A DNA stretch of 64,000 bases, taken from positions 1,488,001 to 1,552,000 of the forward strand of contig JAECYW010000002.1 of the NCBI GenBank assembly GCA_023014335.1, in the 5' to 3' direction. Position numbers and translations under genes: made by a program. The notes under the pieces were generated by a model. It saw only the letters and a program-made list of their open reading frames with translations. It made no database searches and had not been told where the DNA came from. Shown in pieces: positions 47,204 through 59,233 of the stretch; positions within the stretch are counted from its first letter, which is position 1; every line of letters begins with the position of its first letter. Source of the DNA: Galerina marginata. Its lineage: Eukaryota; Basidiomycota; Agaricomycetes; Agaricales; Galerinaceae.

Positions 47204-48108
47204 ACGCTTCTTTGAACGTCACCTCTCCTCGACCTTTGGTCATTTCTATCAAACAGAAATCAATCGAATACCGGCTCAGCACCTTCAGCCCCGTCTTCCG
47301 ATTGGTCTGCCATTCAGCACAAGCGTGGGTGTACCAATCTTACTTGTCTTCATAATAGCATGGCAATAGAATGATTTCATTGCACTGATCCGAGTCCTGC
47401 ATCATCATATAGTCTTTGCAAGGCAATTAATCCTACGGTTAAAGTAAGCCTATTTTGTCCTTCCAAAACATCAAAGCGAGTCGGAACAGACACGAAAGAA
47501 TCGAGGACGAGAAAGCGGGGTGTTGCATTGGATGACATGGCAATACATGTACACTATAGAAGTATGTACACCAACAATATCTACAGTCAATGGCTGAGAA
47601 GGGATGGGTGGGGATTGAGTAAAAGAACAACAACAACGACCATATCTATCTACATACTGTACGAATCCTGTGAGCTGCGAGGCCGAGTTGATTGCATGAA
47701 ACAAACAAGAAATTCAAATGATCGTGGAGTTACTACTTCGTTGAGGGTTGTGGGTGGGTGCGCTCATGAGTGGGTATGTATGGGTGTGGGGATAATGAGA
47801 AGTGTATTGAGAAATGGAACGAGAACGGAAACGAGAAAGAAGTGGTAATCAAGAGGCAGAAAAAAGAACATAATGCCGGGGGTTAGACTCGGAGGAGTGA
47901 AAGGGAATCGCAGGTATGTAGGAGCAAGAAGAGGGACGAGAAAGGTAGAACGTGATAATGGTAGAGCCAAGACAAGGTAGGGCAAAGAACGAAACGAAGC
48001 GAATAAACATGGGTAACAAAAGAATCAAGAAAGAAAAAAGGAACAGAGTCCATCATGATTGGCGTGGGTGAGGCGACATTCGGTGGTCGCATGTGTATGG
48101 TTTTGGAT
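47204..48108. other. Intergenic region between the LEA-like gene and glycogenin
   Basis: About 900 bp with no convincing gene. It holds short ORFs on both strands and stretches rich in GA or AAC. It probably contains the glycogenin 3' UTR and the distal promoter of the LEA-like gene. Confidence 0.5.
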
Positions 48109-51100
48109 TTACCGACTTTCGTCCTCCCAGGCTCCCATCTTCAAAAAGCGCGCTAGCACCTCCTCCGAGCCGCGCTTAAACAGTTCAACACCGCGCGCCT
48201 GGGTCCCACACCCGCGTACCTTTCCTGGCCGGCGACAGAACCGCCTGTCCTTCAGCAGGTGAGATGGGCCCAAAAGACGACGCGGGCGACCCGAGAGAGG
48301 AATCATTCGACGCACGACGCGCTATCGAGGTCGGAGAGAGTCTGGTGCTGCTCGGAGGCCTGGCGAACGGCATTGAAAGAGGAGGAGCTGGGGCGGGGCC
48401 GGCGCTAGGGCCAAGTGGTGCTTGGACAGGAGCAGCAGGCCAAGGAGCCGGACCAGAAGGAACGAGCGTAGAGGCCGACGAATTCGACGTGCGTATCGTC
48501 GGCTTTCAACGGTGGGGAAGCGGCTTTCGACACTGGTAGGCTGCACGATGCTGCCGCTGTTAACACTCACAATAGTCGGTGGAGGAACTACGAATTCTCT
48601 GGGCGAGCGCATGGGAGAAAAACCAGGCGACACTGACGGAGACTTTTTACGCTGTTGTGGTGGCTGTTGCTGTTGCACCGTATTCAACTGACAACCCATG
48701 TCCTCCGGTCGACACATCGCGCGTGGTAGTAGGCGCCAGTACCGTGGACGCCGTCGCAGGAGCCCAATGCTTCCTACTTGACATCGAGCCGCGTTTCAGT
48801 CTTGCTGTCGTCGGCTCCGACTTAGTAGGAGGCGGCGGAGGAGGAGGAGGGTCAGCCTGCACGGCCATATTCCTTTTCTCCGTGATGTTAGTCTGCACAC
48901 CGCGCGTCCTATACTCCTTCTTCTTCCCCTTCAGCACGTTCGGGTTCACGATCGAACCCCTCCTCGAGCGCCTCTTTGCTGACTCGCGATCGCTATCATC
49001 ATCCCACTTGTTCTGAACAGGCACCTCATCTTCATCCTCGTCCGCATTATCCTCGTCGTCTCCATCGCGGCTGCTCACCTCCATTCGCTCGTCCCAGCTC
49101 TTTTTGCGATTTTTCCTATTATACGCCTCATCCTCAAACGCTGGTGCCAGGGTAGTTGGCGGAGGCGGAGGCGGCTTCACAAGCCTCGACGCGTACTTTT
49201 GTATGCTGGGAATATTGTCCCATGCATTTGCATAATTAAGCGTATCGGGCAGCCCATAAAGCGGAGAGAGGGTTACCCCGCGGGTGGGAAGGATGCTGGG
49301 ATCCTTGGTCTCGGGTGTACTAGGCGTGGTCGTAGACGCCTGACTCTGGCTTCCCGGACTCAAAAACAAAGAAGGCGGAGGCGCATCCGAGTCTGGAAAA
49401 ACGCGCCTAGGCAAGACGCGCGGCTTCCCCTCCCACGGAAAGACAGTCTTGATCTTGCTTCTGTCAGGACTGGGAGTAGCTCCCATGTGTGCTTCGCCTG
49501 TAACATTGCGGTAGTGCCCCTGCTTAATCAAACTGTCGGGGATTACCGGAGGAGGCGGTGGTTGGAAGAAACCACCAGAATCTGGTGGAGAGGGGCCAGG
49601 GTGCGACTGGTCGTTTTGCCTGGACGGCGTGTGATCCCAGACGTTGGCGAAATACGTGTCTGCTGGGAAGGCGTTGGGTGTGGGTGCGGCTTTTGGAGGA
49701 GGCTCTATTGCGGGATTCCACGCCATCATGGGGGGAGAAATGGGTCGCTTCGGGGCCTCTTGGGGGTGTTGATGTTGCTGTTCTTGGGGGTGGTGCTCTT
49801 GGTGGTGGTACTGCTGCTGCTCCTGGTGATGTTCTTTTCGGTGCTGGTGCTCCTTTTGATGATGTTGCTCTTGGGGCGGATCTCTATGTTCATGGGTATG
49901 ATGAGGTTCATGAGGTCGACCTTGGCGATCTTCGTGCGCAAGGTCGGATGGTGCAAGAAGGAAACTAAAGTCCATGATGGTTTGTGGGAGGGGCACAGGC
50001 AGAGAAGGCGTTGGAGGCAGAGCAATGGAGCGCAAATGCGGGCTAGAGGGCACTTCATTGGGCCCAGGTGTAGGCAGAGTCCTCCAGCGCGGTTCCTCGG
50101 GCTCATCGAGGCTGGCGCGTCGGGCGATTGGAGTCGAAAGCGCCTCATCGTAGGTGAAAGACTCACTCAGTAGACGATCCGATATGTCGGCGACCTGAAT
50201 GTATGCCTCGACAGGTTGGAGCCATTGATCCGTCTTTGGATTGATGGCGGGTTGTTTATGGTCCATTTCAGGCTCCGGTTTTCTGGGACGCATGAGATCA
50301 AAACGACCCTGGAGGGGAAGGGTCTTGTATGCGCCTTCTCCAGGGTGTACATCCTCCGCGGAGGCATTGAGACCTTGGACAGCCAAACGCTTGAGCTCGT
50401 CGAGGTCGAGCGTACGCGGAGGTTCTGTGGAGGGCTGCTCCCAAGCGGCGGTATAATGCTTTACCTGGAACGGAGTTTGAGGGAGAATGGTGTTGTAATG
50501 ACGATTGTACACGTCAAACCAACGATCGACAAGAGAATCGTAGTCGTAAGCGGTTTGGACAGAATCATCAGAATGACGACCGGAGAAGGGCGCGCGATAT
50601 GGAACAGACTTCCAGGGCTTGTTTGGGCCAATAAAATGAATGGCCTTTATTTGGGAGCCGTAACGTTCGTACGCAGGGGCATAGCTGTCAAGATATGAGT
50701 AGATGTCGTAAAGATAAAGGGCAATACACACGTATATGCGGCGGTGGGAGTAGTGTTGTAAGTGAAACTGAGCCTATTCCAGTCGCCATCTCGCCATTCG
50801 TTGAGAAGACCTTGGTCACCGCCGTCCCAGGAGTGTTTTGTGGCAATAAGGTGGTTGAGCTGGTCAAACTTTTCTTGACCAGGAGAGAGGACGAGGACGC
50901 CGGAATTAAAAATATCGGGCCAACCAACGTCAGGGGCGGCAGAAAATTCATGAGGGAGAGAAAAGAGGTGGGACATGGGACGGATGGGGAGAACATCAGC
51001 GTCGAGAAAAATAATCTTCTGGAACTGAGTGAGACGAAAGACGTGCAGCTTTGTAAGGACAGTGGTGAGGTCGGGACGACCTAGCAGAGAAAAAGTGAGA

Positions 51101-51386
51101 ATGACGCGCATACATGGAACGCGTAGGACGGACCGAGGAGCTTGAGACCGGCAGGATTATCCTGCTCGAGGATCTCGACGCCGACGACGAGATCAAAGGC
51201 CTTCCTGAGCTGCCTTACAGTGGCGACATTGACGGACTCTGGGGTGACGAGACAGACGGTCTGGAAAGGGAGCTCCGGGGGCGCTGGGGGATGTGGGTGG
51301 ACGTCGCGGAGGGCAGCTGCCTGGACGAGAGCGCCGGTGAGGTAGTCATCGGAGGAGACGAGGGTGACGAACGCGAAGGCGGCCAT
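48109..51386 (-). CDS. Glycogenin-type GT8 glucosyltransferase with a long disordered C-terminal extension
   Basis: Self-glucosylating primer of glycogen synthesis. It starts MAAFAFVTLVSSDDYLTGAL at 51386. The GT8 core has KLHVFRLTQFQKIIFLDADV, with the DxD metal motif (FLDAD, about 51.0 kb). Further core motifs are FNSGVLVLSPGQEKFDQL, DGGDQGLLNEW, RLSFTYN, and IHFIGPNKPW. Introns are at about 50698-50729 and 51078-51130. The C-terminal part is very long: Pro-rich segments, a His/Gln/Glu-rich tract at about 49.74-49.92 kb, acidic and basic patches, and finally GVELFKRGSEEVLARFLKMG near 48.12-48.2 kb, a conserved end likely to bind glycogen synthase. Frame changes near 48.70, 48.49 and 48.20 kb look like single-base errors; at 48.20 kb one extra G in a GG pair explains the break. 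Glycogenin has been reported near mushroom A loci. Confidence 0.9.
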
Positions 51387-51506
51387 TCACGACCTCGGGA
51401 GGAAGGAGGAGGTATGTTTTAGATCGGGATTATATTAATATTGCGAAAACGACAACAGATGTCAACAGGCACTCAATCAACGTGACATCATTTCTTTTCT
51501 GCGCTG
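51387..51506. promoter_or_regulatory. Shared promoter of glycogenin and the ABC1 kinase
   Basis: 120 bp between divergent start codons. It contains TGACATCA at 51483-51490, one base from the palindromic CRE. No TATA box is clear. Confidence 0.4.
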
Positions 51507-53617
51507 ATGGTTGTGCTACTCGTCCTGCGCAGACACGCACCATGGGCTGTCCCCCTCTCAGCTGGTCTCGCCGTCTGTCTTTTGCCGCCGAGACCGCACT
51601 CCCCGTTGCCGGCCGTGATCCCGCCACCACCGCCGCCCCGAACGATCATTCTGTCGCCGTCCGAGTCGCACCGCACGCTGTCCGCTGCCCTCCGCGCGCT
51701 GCTGCAGACCCATGTCGTCGAGCCCATCCTCACGGCCAAGCGCTTCGTGTACCTGCTCTTCCTGTTCGCCCCGGTCATCCTCGCGAGCCCTATGCTGCTC
51801 GTAGGCAAGGCGGACAAGACGCTGAAGGGCGATAGGTGGGGGGCAGTCTGGTGGTACGGGCTGTTGGTATCGCGCATGGAAGCCGCAGGGCCCACGTTCA
51901 TCAAGGTTCGCGCTTTTCTTTTCGGCCTTCCATCTCTCACACCCGTGTAGCTCTCGCAGTGGGCCGCTTCTCGCGCCGATCTCTTTCCAACGCTTCTCTG
52001 CCAGCGCCTCGGCTCGCTCCACTCCCAGGGCAAGACCCACCCGCTCGCGCACACCAAGGCCGTCATCGAGGCCGTCTTCCAGCGCCCCTTCGCGCACGTG
52101 TTCGCGTCCTTCGACGACACCCCCATCGGCTCCGGCGCCATCGCCCAGGTCTACCGCGCCACCCTCCACCAGGACCTCATCCCGCCGTCCTACCTCGGCC
52201 CTCGCCGCACACGCAAAACCCCCGGCGGCCCCCTCGGCCCTGTCATCCTCCAGGACCCCCTTCCCACCGTCCCCACCGCCTCTGTCGCCATCAAGGTTCT
52301 CCACCCCCATGTCAGCAAGACCATCAACCGCGATCTCCGCATCATGTCCTTCTTTGCAAATTTCGTCAACCTCTTCCCTGGCATGCAGTGGATCTCCCTT
52401 CCAGAAGAGGTCCAGGTCTTCGGTGGCATGATGCGCCAGCAGCTAGACCTTCGAAACGAAGCCGACAATCTCCTCTCCTTCGAGCACAACTTTGCGCCAA
52501 GAAAGGTCCCTGTCACCTTTCCCAGACCCCTCAAGATCTGGTCCACCAAAGATCTTCTCATCGAAGAATACATGAACGCCCTCCCTCTCGAAGCATTTCT
52601 ACGCAACGGCGGCGGGCCCTTCGACGACCAAGTAGCCACTGTAGGCCTAGACGCCTTCCTCAACATGCTTCTCCTCGACAACTTTGTTCACTCCGACCTC
52701 CATCCCGGCAACATCATGATCAAATTCTCCAAACCCCCCACCACCCGCATCCTCCTCTCCAACCTCTACACCCGCCTCTTCCACTCCACTTCCCGACCCA
52801 CAAAACCTGTCCATACCCGCACACATGCTCTCCGCAGACTACTCCGACTCCGACTCCATCGTGGGCCGCCTACGTGCCCTTACAGACGACCCCGAACACT
52901 GGCACGCCGAGCTCGAGTCCCTCCACGAAACCGGCTATGTCCCCGAAATCGTCTTCGTGGACGCTGGCCTCGTCACCAGCCTCTCAGCAAAGAACCGTCA
53001 AAACTTCCTTGAACTCTTCCGCGCTGTCGCAGAATTCGACGGCTACCGCACTGGCCAGCTCATGGTTGAACGCTCACGCGCACCAGAGCTCGCTATTGAT
53101 ACAGAAACCTTTGCGTTGAAGATGCAGCATCTCGTGCTGAACGTCAAGCGGAAGACCTTCTCGTTGGGCCAGATCAAGATCTCGGATTTGTTGACAGAGG
53201 TGCTGAAGAATGTCAGGGTGCACCACGTTAAGATGGAGGGCGACTTTACCAACACTGTTATATCGATTTTGCTATTGGAGGGTATTGGGAGGCAGTTAGA
53301 TCCAGGCCTAGATTTATTTGCGAGTGCGCTGCCAATTTTGAGGACGCTTAGGTGGCCAGATGGCGACAAGGGAGTCAATGACCAAGGATCTGCCGAGCAG
53401 TAATTTGGGTGCATTGTTGAAGGTACGATTTCGTTTTTTTACAGCGAATCCTCTTCTCACAATTTTCTAGTTCTGGGTATGGGTAGAAGCCCGCTCGTTC
53501 ATTTCATCAGCCATCATCAACGCGGACGACCTCGTCAAATACGACCTGTATGCATCATTTCTTTTACGATTTGTTCGACGCTGACCTTCCATCTTCAGCT
53601 TATGTCCTAGTGTATAA
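51507..53617 (+). CDS. ABC1/ADCK/UbiB-family atypical kinase, probably mitochondrial
   Basis: Atypical kinase family linked to coenzyme Q biosynthesis and mitochondrial lipids. The start at 51507 precedes a hydrophobic N-terminus and a membrane segment (FVYLLFLFAPVILASPML). The family KxGQ block appears as FIKLSQWAASRADLF after an intron (about 51906-51949), with Ser where Gly is usual. Next come the Ala-rich nucleotide loop region (PIGSGAIAQVYRA), lysine in VAIKVLHP, IEEYMNALPLEAFL, the catalytic loop HSDLHPGNIMI, and a DAG motif in VFVDAGLVTSL (the DFG equivalent). The frame shifts near 52825 and again near 53360. The real end after introns is KDLPSSNLGALLK, then FWVWVEARSFISS and LCPSV at 53615-53617. 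Layout is closest to ADCK2-like members; the precise subgroup is uncertain. Confidence 0.85.
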
Positions 53618-53811
53618 AGTACACACTCCCTTCATAGACAGATAGCTGTTCTCCGATACCTTATCCCACGTCCATTGTACAATCACATTACCCCTCCTCT
53701 GATGCTGTTACTTTACACACTTACTTATATCACCAAGGGACCCTACTGCATATTCATACAAAATCATTTTATTCACACTATGACACGCAATACACGAATA
53801 CAAAGAATAAA

Positions 53812-55895
53812 TCAGCGGTTTCTGGCCAAGTTAACTCCCGCAGACGGGTACGACAGAACCCCGTTCTTCCAATACAACAAATCCACAGGCGCGCCACGGC
53901 TGTTCACTCCAGGGTCAATGGATATCCAATACGGCCAACAGCCAATATTTGGCACGTCATTCAGCTCGGGTCGTCCAATCGCCAGTCTGAAAACATGAAA
54001 AATAAGTCATTGGAATCGACAAGATACGACCACAACACACCTGAACTCTCCAACCCGCCCAGTACTCCAAAGCGCAGCAGGCGAAGGAGCTTTCACCAAC
54101 TTGAGCACGTCCACACCCCTCACTACCAATTTCTTCAAATACAACGCGCCTTTGTCTTGAACCACCACCTCCGCGACGTCCTCCCCATTCGCCCACGTAC
54201 CGACGTACCGCCGCTTCAGTTCAACCTCGTGCAGCTTCTCAAAGGTTGGCAGGAAGCGCTTTGCTGCCTCCTTTAATATGGTGGTGGTGTCTGAGTAAGT
54301 GCCTGTGACGAGCACGATGATGCCGACCGAGTATTCGGGCACAAGCGCGAATTCGGAGTGGTATCCTGGTAAGTTGCCCCCTAACGCAAACTCAACTCAG
54401 TGGATCGTTAGGCAGGTCGGTAGGGTAAATCATCTTACCTTTGGTGTACGTCGTCGAGCCCTCAAGCGACAGCACCTCCCATGGCGCCCCGACCTGTTGC
54501 GTGCTCTCGCCCCACACATACATCGGGCGCAACCACTCGTTCACCACACGCGCCGACACGACCGCGCCCTTCGCATCAGGCGCCAAGAAGGTCCTCATAA
54601 GCGTCGCCAGATCCCCAAGCGAGCTATACTGCCCCCCAGCCGCGTCACTCGTGTCTCCAAGCGAGATATCCGCCCAGTCCGCGTCTATCTTTGGGACGGC
54701 AATATGCGCCCGCAGCTTAGCCGACGCCGGGATGCGATAAAAGCTGCTATTCAACTCCAAAGGGTCGAAAATGTCGCGTTTGAGTAGCTCCTTGTGCGTT
54801 TGCGGCTCGGCAGATGCGTTGGCGCTCGCGAGGCGGTTAGCCGCAAGGTTGGAGAGCCCGAGGAGGCTGATGCCTGTGTTGGAGTAGATGGGGTAGAGGT
54901 ACGGCGTGTTCACGAGGGGATATTCGGCGACGGAGTCCATGAGCTCGTCGTATTCTGGGGTGCGGACGTGGCCTGAAGCTAGTGACTTGGACTGAGGCGA
55001 GTCGACGAGTGGCCAGTCGCCGACGTCCGAGGGAGGGTAATCTCGTCCAATACCTGAGAAAAATAAACTCGTTGAGCTCGCCTTCGTTTCAAGAACAGTA
55101 AGATACGAACCAGCGAGGTGACTGGCTAGCTGGCGGAGGGTAATGCGCGGCTTTTCGTCTCCGGCTTGCAAGCCAGCGAGATGGTTTGCCCATCCGTATG
55201 ATTCCGATGGAGGACTGAAATCAGGCAGGTATTTCTCGACGGGATCATTCCTTAATTTAAGCATTATTGGTCAACTTTGTGAATTCAAATAAAATATGGA
55301 ATACACTATCTCACCAGCTCAAAGCGCCGCGTTCCCTGAGAATCAACGTCTCGAGAACAGTAAACATCTTCGAGATACTCGCGATCCTATATATCGAATC
55401 ACGGTCCACAGGCAGCGGCTCTTCTCCCCGCACTTCCTCCCCAGGATCTGACTCATTCGCGCGGAGCACCCCATAGCCCGCCTCGAATATCGGGCCAGTA
55501 GAGGTGACAACTGCGATGGAAATGCTATCAATATCCGGCTTCGACACTCGATCAGTGAGATACTTGTCCAGGTTCTCGGACGCCTTGATGATGAGGTCGT
55601 TGCTGGGCCTCGGCGGGTGCAGCGCAAAGAGGTTGGCGGAGGGAGGTCGGCAGCGTTCTTTGGACCATGGCCAGTTCAAATTTCCTAAAGATGTAGGCGC
55701 GTTATTGACAAGTGAGGTAAAGATGGAAGGCGATTTCAACACGGTTGCCGTTGCCCAGAGAACGGCGAGACATGCAACCCAACGTAGGGCACGAACGACT
55801 GGGGACCTCCTTTGCCGATGAAAGTTAGGGCGCTCAACGAGTCCTGTTTGCTGATTATCGTCAGTCAAATCTTGAATCTTTTCTACGAGCCCCAT
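53812..55895 (-). CDS. Beta-lactamase-fold serine hydrolase, membrane-anchored (copy 1 of a tandem pair)
   Basis: Member of the class C beta-lactamase/penicillin-binding-protein-like hydrolases (LACTB type), common in fungi with mostly unknown substrates. It starts MGLVEKIQDLTDD at 55895, with one N-terminal membrane anchor (ALRWVACLAVLWATATVL). The SxxK nucleophile motif is in IYRIASISKMFTVLE and the YxN motif in YPIYSNTGISLLG; GNLPGY..EFALVPEYSVG occupies the third active-site strand. It ends SAGVNLARNR, TGA at 53812-53814. Introns lie at about 55255-55318 and 55055-55110, and near 54.37-54.43 and 53.99-54.04 kb. It is closely similar to the next gene over its whole length, with the same intron positions. 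It is secreted or lumen-facing (signal anchor) by inference. Confidence 0.9.
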
Positions 55896-56094
55896 GGTGA
55901 GGGTCAGAGCAGTGGCTGCGTACTGTTAGGCGCGGGCACGAGAACTTCAACCAGGCCATCAATGACATCATCAAATCCGGGCCGCCTTCCCATGAAGAGC
56001 AAAAAAACTCTTTTGTAGAGTTCTGTAGCCTACCAAGCTGCTTTACTTTACAAAGTCTCAGATAATACACCAACTAGCACCAAACCGTTTATTT

Positions 56095-58140
56095 TCAGTG
56101 CTTTCTGACAAAGTTGACTCCAGCGGAGGGGTAAGCTAAAACACCATTCCTCCAGTACAGCAGGTTGACTGGTGCGCCGCGGCTAATGAACCCAAAGTCA
56201 ATACCTGAGATCCAGTACGGCATGCAGCTAACGCTGGGTTGCACGGGAGCCAGTCTTTCAAAATTCAAATTCAAAACATCGTCAGTGATTAAAAGAGAAA
56301 CCAGGACGCACCTAAATTCCCCAACCCGTCCCGTGCTCCAGAGCGCAGCACGACCAACCTCCGCGAACTTGAGGACGTCTATGCCGCGGATAACCAGTTT
56401 TGTCACATAGAGCGCGCCGTCATCCAGCTTGATCTCCGCAACGTCGTTCCCGTTTGCCCAAGTGCCCGCATAGTGGCGACGCAGCTCTATCTCATGAAGT
56501 TTCTCAAAGACTGGTACGACGCGCTTGCCAACTTCCTGGAGGACGGGGCCTTGGCTGGCGTTGCCAGTCATAAGGATGATAATGCCAACGGAGTATTCTG
56601 GCACGAGAACGAATTCTGACTGGTATCCTGGCAAATTGCCACCTTTGAGACAGAACGAACAAAATTGGTTCAGCGAATCACTGTGGGGTAATTGGAACCA
56701 AAAATATCTACCTTTGGTAAACGCTGTCAGGCCCGAAAGCGAAACCACCTCCCAGGGCGCGCCAACCTGCTCCCCTCCGCCCCACACATGCAGCGGCCGC
56801 AGCCACTCGCGCACAACTCGCGCCGGTATAACACCTCCCTTTGCATCAGGTGCCAAGAGCGTCCTCATGAACGTCGCAAGGTCCTCGAGAGAGCTATATT
56901 GTCCGCCTGCCGGATCGTCCGTATCTCCGAGCGAGATATCTGCCCACTCTGCACCCTTCTTTGGGACTGCAATGTGCGCCCTGAGATCCTCCGACGCGGG
57001 GAGGCGGTAAAAGCTACTGTCCAGTCGAAGAGGGTTGAGGACGTCCCGTTGGAGGAGCTCCTTATGAGTTTGGGGTTCAGCAGAAGCGTTGGCGCTCGCG
57101 AGGCGGTTAGCGGCGAGATTGGCGAGCCCGAGGAGGTCAATACCTATGTTGGAATATATGGGATAAAGATAAGGTCCGTTAACTAGGGGGAACTTGGAGA
57201 GAGCTTTCATGATGTCGTCGTATGAGCGTTCTTGAGTCCGAACGCGACCTGATGGTGTAAAGTCATGAAGGGCCTCAGAAATGGGCCACTCGCCGATGTC
57301 GTTAGGAGGATAGTCGCGCCCTATCCCTAGATAATTGTGTTTATTGGTGTATATTTTCTCTTGGAATGAAATACTGACCAGCAAGGTGACTGGCCAGCTG
57401 CCGAAGTGTGACCAGGGGTTTCTCTTCTTCAGATTGTAGGCCATCGAGATAGGCTGCCCATCCGTACGAAGGAGGAGTAAAATCCGGGACATATTTTTCC
57501 ACAGAATCATCCCTTTATATAAGTCAATCCATTGCAATTCTTGGGAGTAGGTCTTGTATCTATCTCACCAGTTCAAAGCACCGCGTTCCCTGAGTATCAA
57601 GGTCTCAAGAACGGTAAACATCTTAGTGACGCTCGCGATTCTATAAATCGATTTTCGGTCCACAGGAAACTGTTCTTCGTCCGACTCGTTGGCCCGCAGG
57701 ACCCCATACCCGCTCTCGAGTATCAAGCCCTTGGAAGTGACCACGCCTACAGAGATGCTGTCGATGTCCGGTTTGGACACTCGGTCGGAAAGATAGTCGT
57801 CTAGGTCTTTGGATGCTTTAATTATGAGGGCGTTCTTTGCCTGTGGTGGGTGAGAGGCAAAGAGGTTCACGGAAGGAGGTGAGCATGTATCTTTAGTTGA
57901 TATAGATTTGCGCTGCTTCCGACCAAAAGCTGCAGATACGCTGGCGAGAGAGAAAAATGGCGATTCTATTGAGTCCAGGGACAGAACCATCACAGCAAGA
58001 ACTGCCAGGCATCCAATCCAGCAGATGACACGAGAGATAGAGGACCTCTTTTCCTTTGAATGTACATTGCAGTCGTGGAGGACATGTTGTGTATACTGTT
58101 GGCTTTCTTCCGCAGGCGTTTCGGTCCTTTCAAGGCCCAT
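56095..58140 (-). CDS. Beta-lactamase-fold serine hydrolase, membrane-anchored (copy 2 of a tandem pair)
   Basis: Same family and layout as the downstream copy. The start at 58140 is MGLERTETPAEESQQ, with a membrane anchor VICWIGCLAVLAVMVLSL. SxxK is in IYRIASVTKMFTVLE, YxN in YPIYSNIGIDLLGL, and GNLPGYQSEFVLVPEYS covers the third motif region. It ends SAGVNFVRKH at 56095. Intron positions match copy 1 (about 57513-57570, 57324-57380, 56639-56710 and 56255-56312). Long blocks are identical between copies, such as NLAANRLASANASAEPQTHK, while the N-terminal cytosolic tail differs. This indicates a local tandem duplication followed by moderate divergence. Both copies keep all catalytic residues. 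Confidence 0.9.
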
Positions 58141-58506
58141 GATAGGGTTTCACTGGAGAAAAGACCGGTTCAAACCCCTGCATTATAGGCTGTTGTAGGC
58201 TCATCAAAATCGACCCAGTGACGCTGATTGTGCGCCAGAGATCCTCCCTCGGCAAGTCCGGAGATCTGATAAGGTATTAGTCTGAGTCATACTACGAGAA
58301 CCGTAATGTTGGAATGGGCTATGCTGGGCCATGTCGATAAGACTCACGAACCTCTTAATCCCAGTACGGAAGCTTAGCCGTGTTCCCCAACTTTTCAAGG
58401 TGCTACTCCATGAGTCCAATTAATAAATGAAGCCAGCATGATGAACGATGAAAAATGAAAATATTTTGGATGAACTGCAGGGCGAACTGTATCCGGCCCG
58501 CCTATT
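58141..58506. other. Upstream region of hydrolase copy 2
   Basis: 366 bp between the hydrolase start codon and the MITE. No gene, repeat or distinct promoter motif recognised. Confidence 0.45.
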
Positions 58507-59166
58507 GACCAGAATAGGGCTCCGTTAGAAATTGCCGAAAACTTTCTAACAGCTGTTACTAACAAGCGACCCCCCAACCCATTTCTAACAGGGTGTTATT
58601 AACTGTTAGTAACCGAGCTTGTTAGTAACTGAGAATGACTGTTAATAACTGTTAATAATGATTTCTAACAGCTGTTAGTTAAAGCAAGGCTGTTAGAAAT
58701 TGCTCGAGGGCAGAAACACATCAAGGTTATTTACGTAGGTAGTTCTATGGGCTTATAGATCTGCAAATGCGTCGAGCTTGCGTCGAGCATATTTGGATTT
58801 GTTCCGAGATCGCAAAGGCAGTTGACCAGGCAATTCTCTTGAAATTCTCGAGAAGCTGTCCGAGTTTCGTAAGAATGGGCCGAAACTCTTCTGCCGGCAT
58901 TGCTTCCCAGCCGGCGTAGGCGGGAATATTGACAGGCGCTCTCTTCAAGGTCGCAGAGTAAAATTTCAGAGGTAAAGACGGTGATTTTTGTGTTACTTGA
59001 TCTCATTAAAGGTGCACATAGTCCCCAAAAACCATCTGAATTTCTAACAATTTCTAACATACCCAAATTCCTCGACGAATTTCTAACAAGTTACTAACAG
59101 TTACTAACAGCAAATACTAACACGTGTTAGTAACTCAAGTGTTTCTAACGGAGCCCTAGACCAGAA
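58507..59166. mobile_element. hAT-type MITE with terminal inverted repeats and an 8-bp target duplication
   Basis: A perfect 17-bp terminal inverted repeat, TAGGGCTCCGTTAGAAA, starts at 58515 and ends at 59158 as its reverse complement. The element is 644 bp. It is flanked on both sides by GACCAGAA (58507-58514 and 59159-59166), an 8-bp target-site duplication as made by hAT transposases. Both ends carry many subterminal copies of CTAACAG, TTAGTAAC and TTTCTAACA. There is no transposase, so it depends on another copy. The unrelated middle (about 58.72-59.03 kb) has small ORFs and may be captured sequence. Confidence 0.93.
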
Positions 59167-59233
59167 CTCTCATTCATCAGAACGTTAACCATGCCTTGAG
59201 ATGCTTTGTATTCAGATACTTGGCCACGAAATA

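Noticed and set aside
49199..50173. 324-codon plus-strand ORF opposite glycogenin
   Set aside because: Shadow of the low-complexity glycogenin tail; the composition (poly-Val/Leu, poly-Arg) mirrors the opposite strand.
51558..53119. Long extra ORFs overlapping the ABC1 kinase (250 codons on the minus strand at 51558-52310; 427 codons in another plus frame at 51836-53119)
   Set aside because: GC-rich codon bias keeps several frames open here. The kinase motifs (KLSQ, HPGN, DAG) lie in the other frames, and the extra ORFs are Arg/Pro/His-rich with no family.
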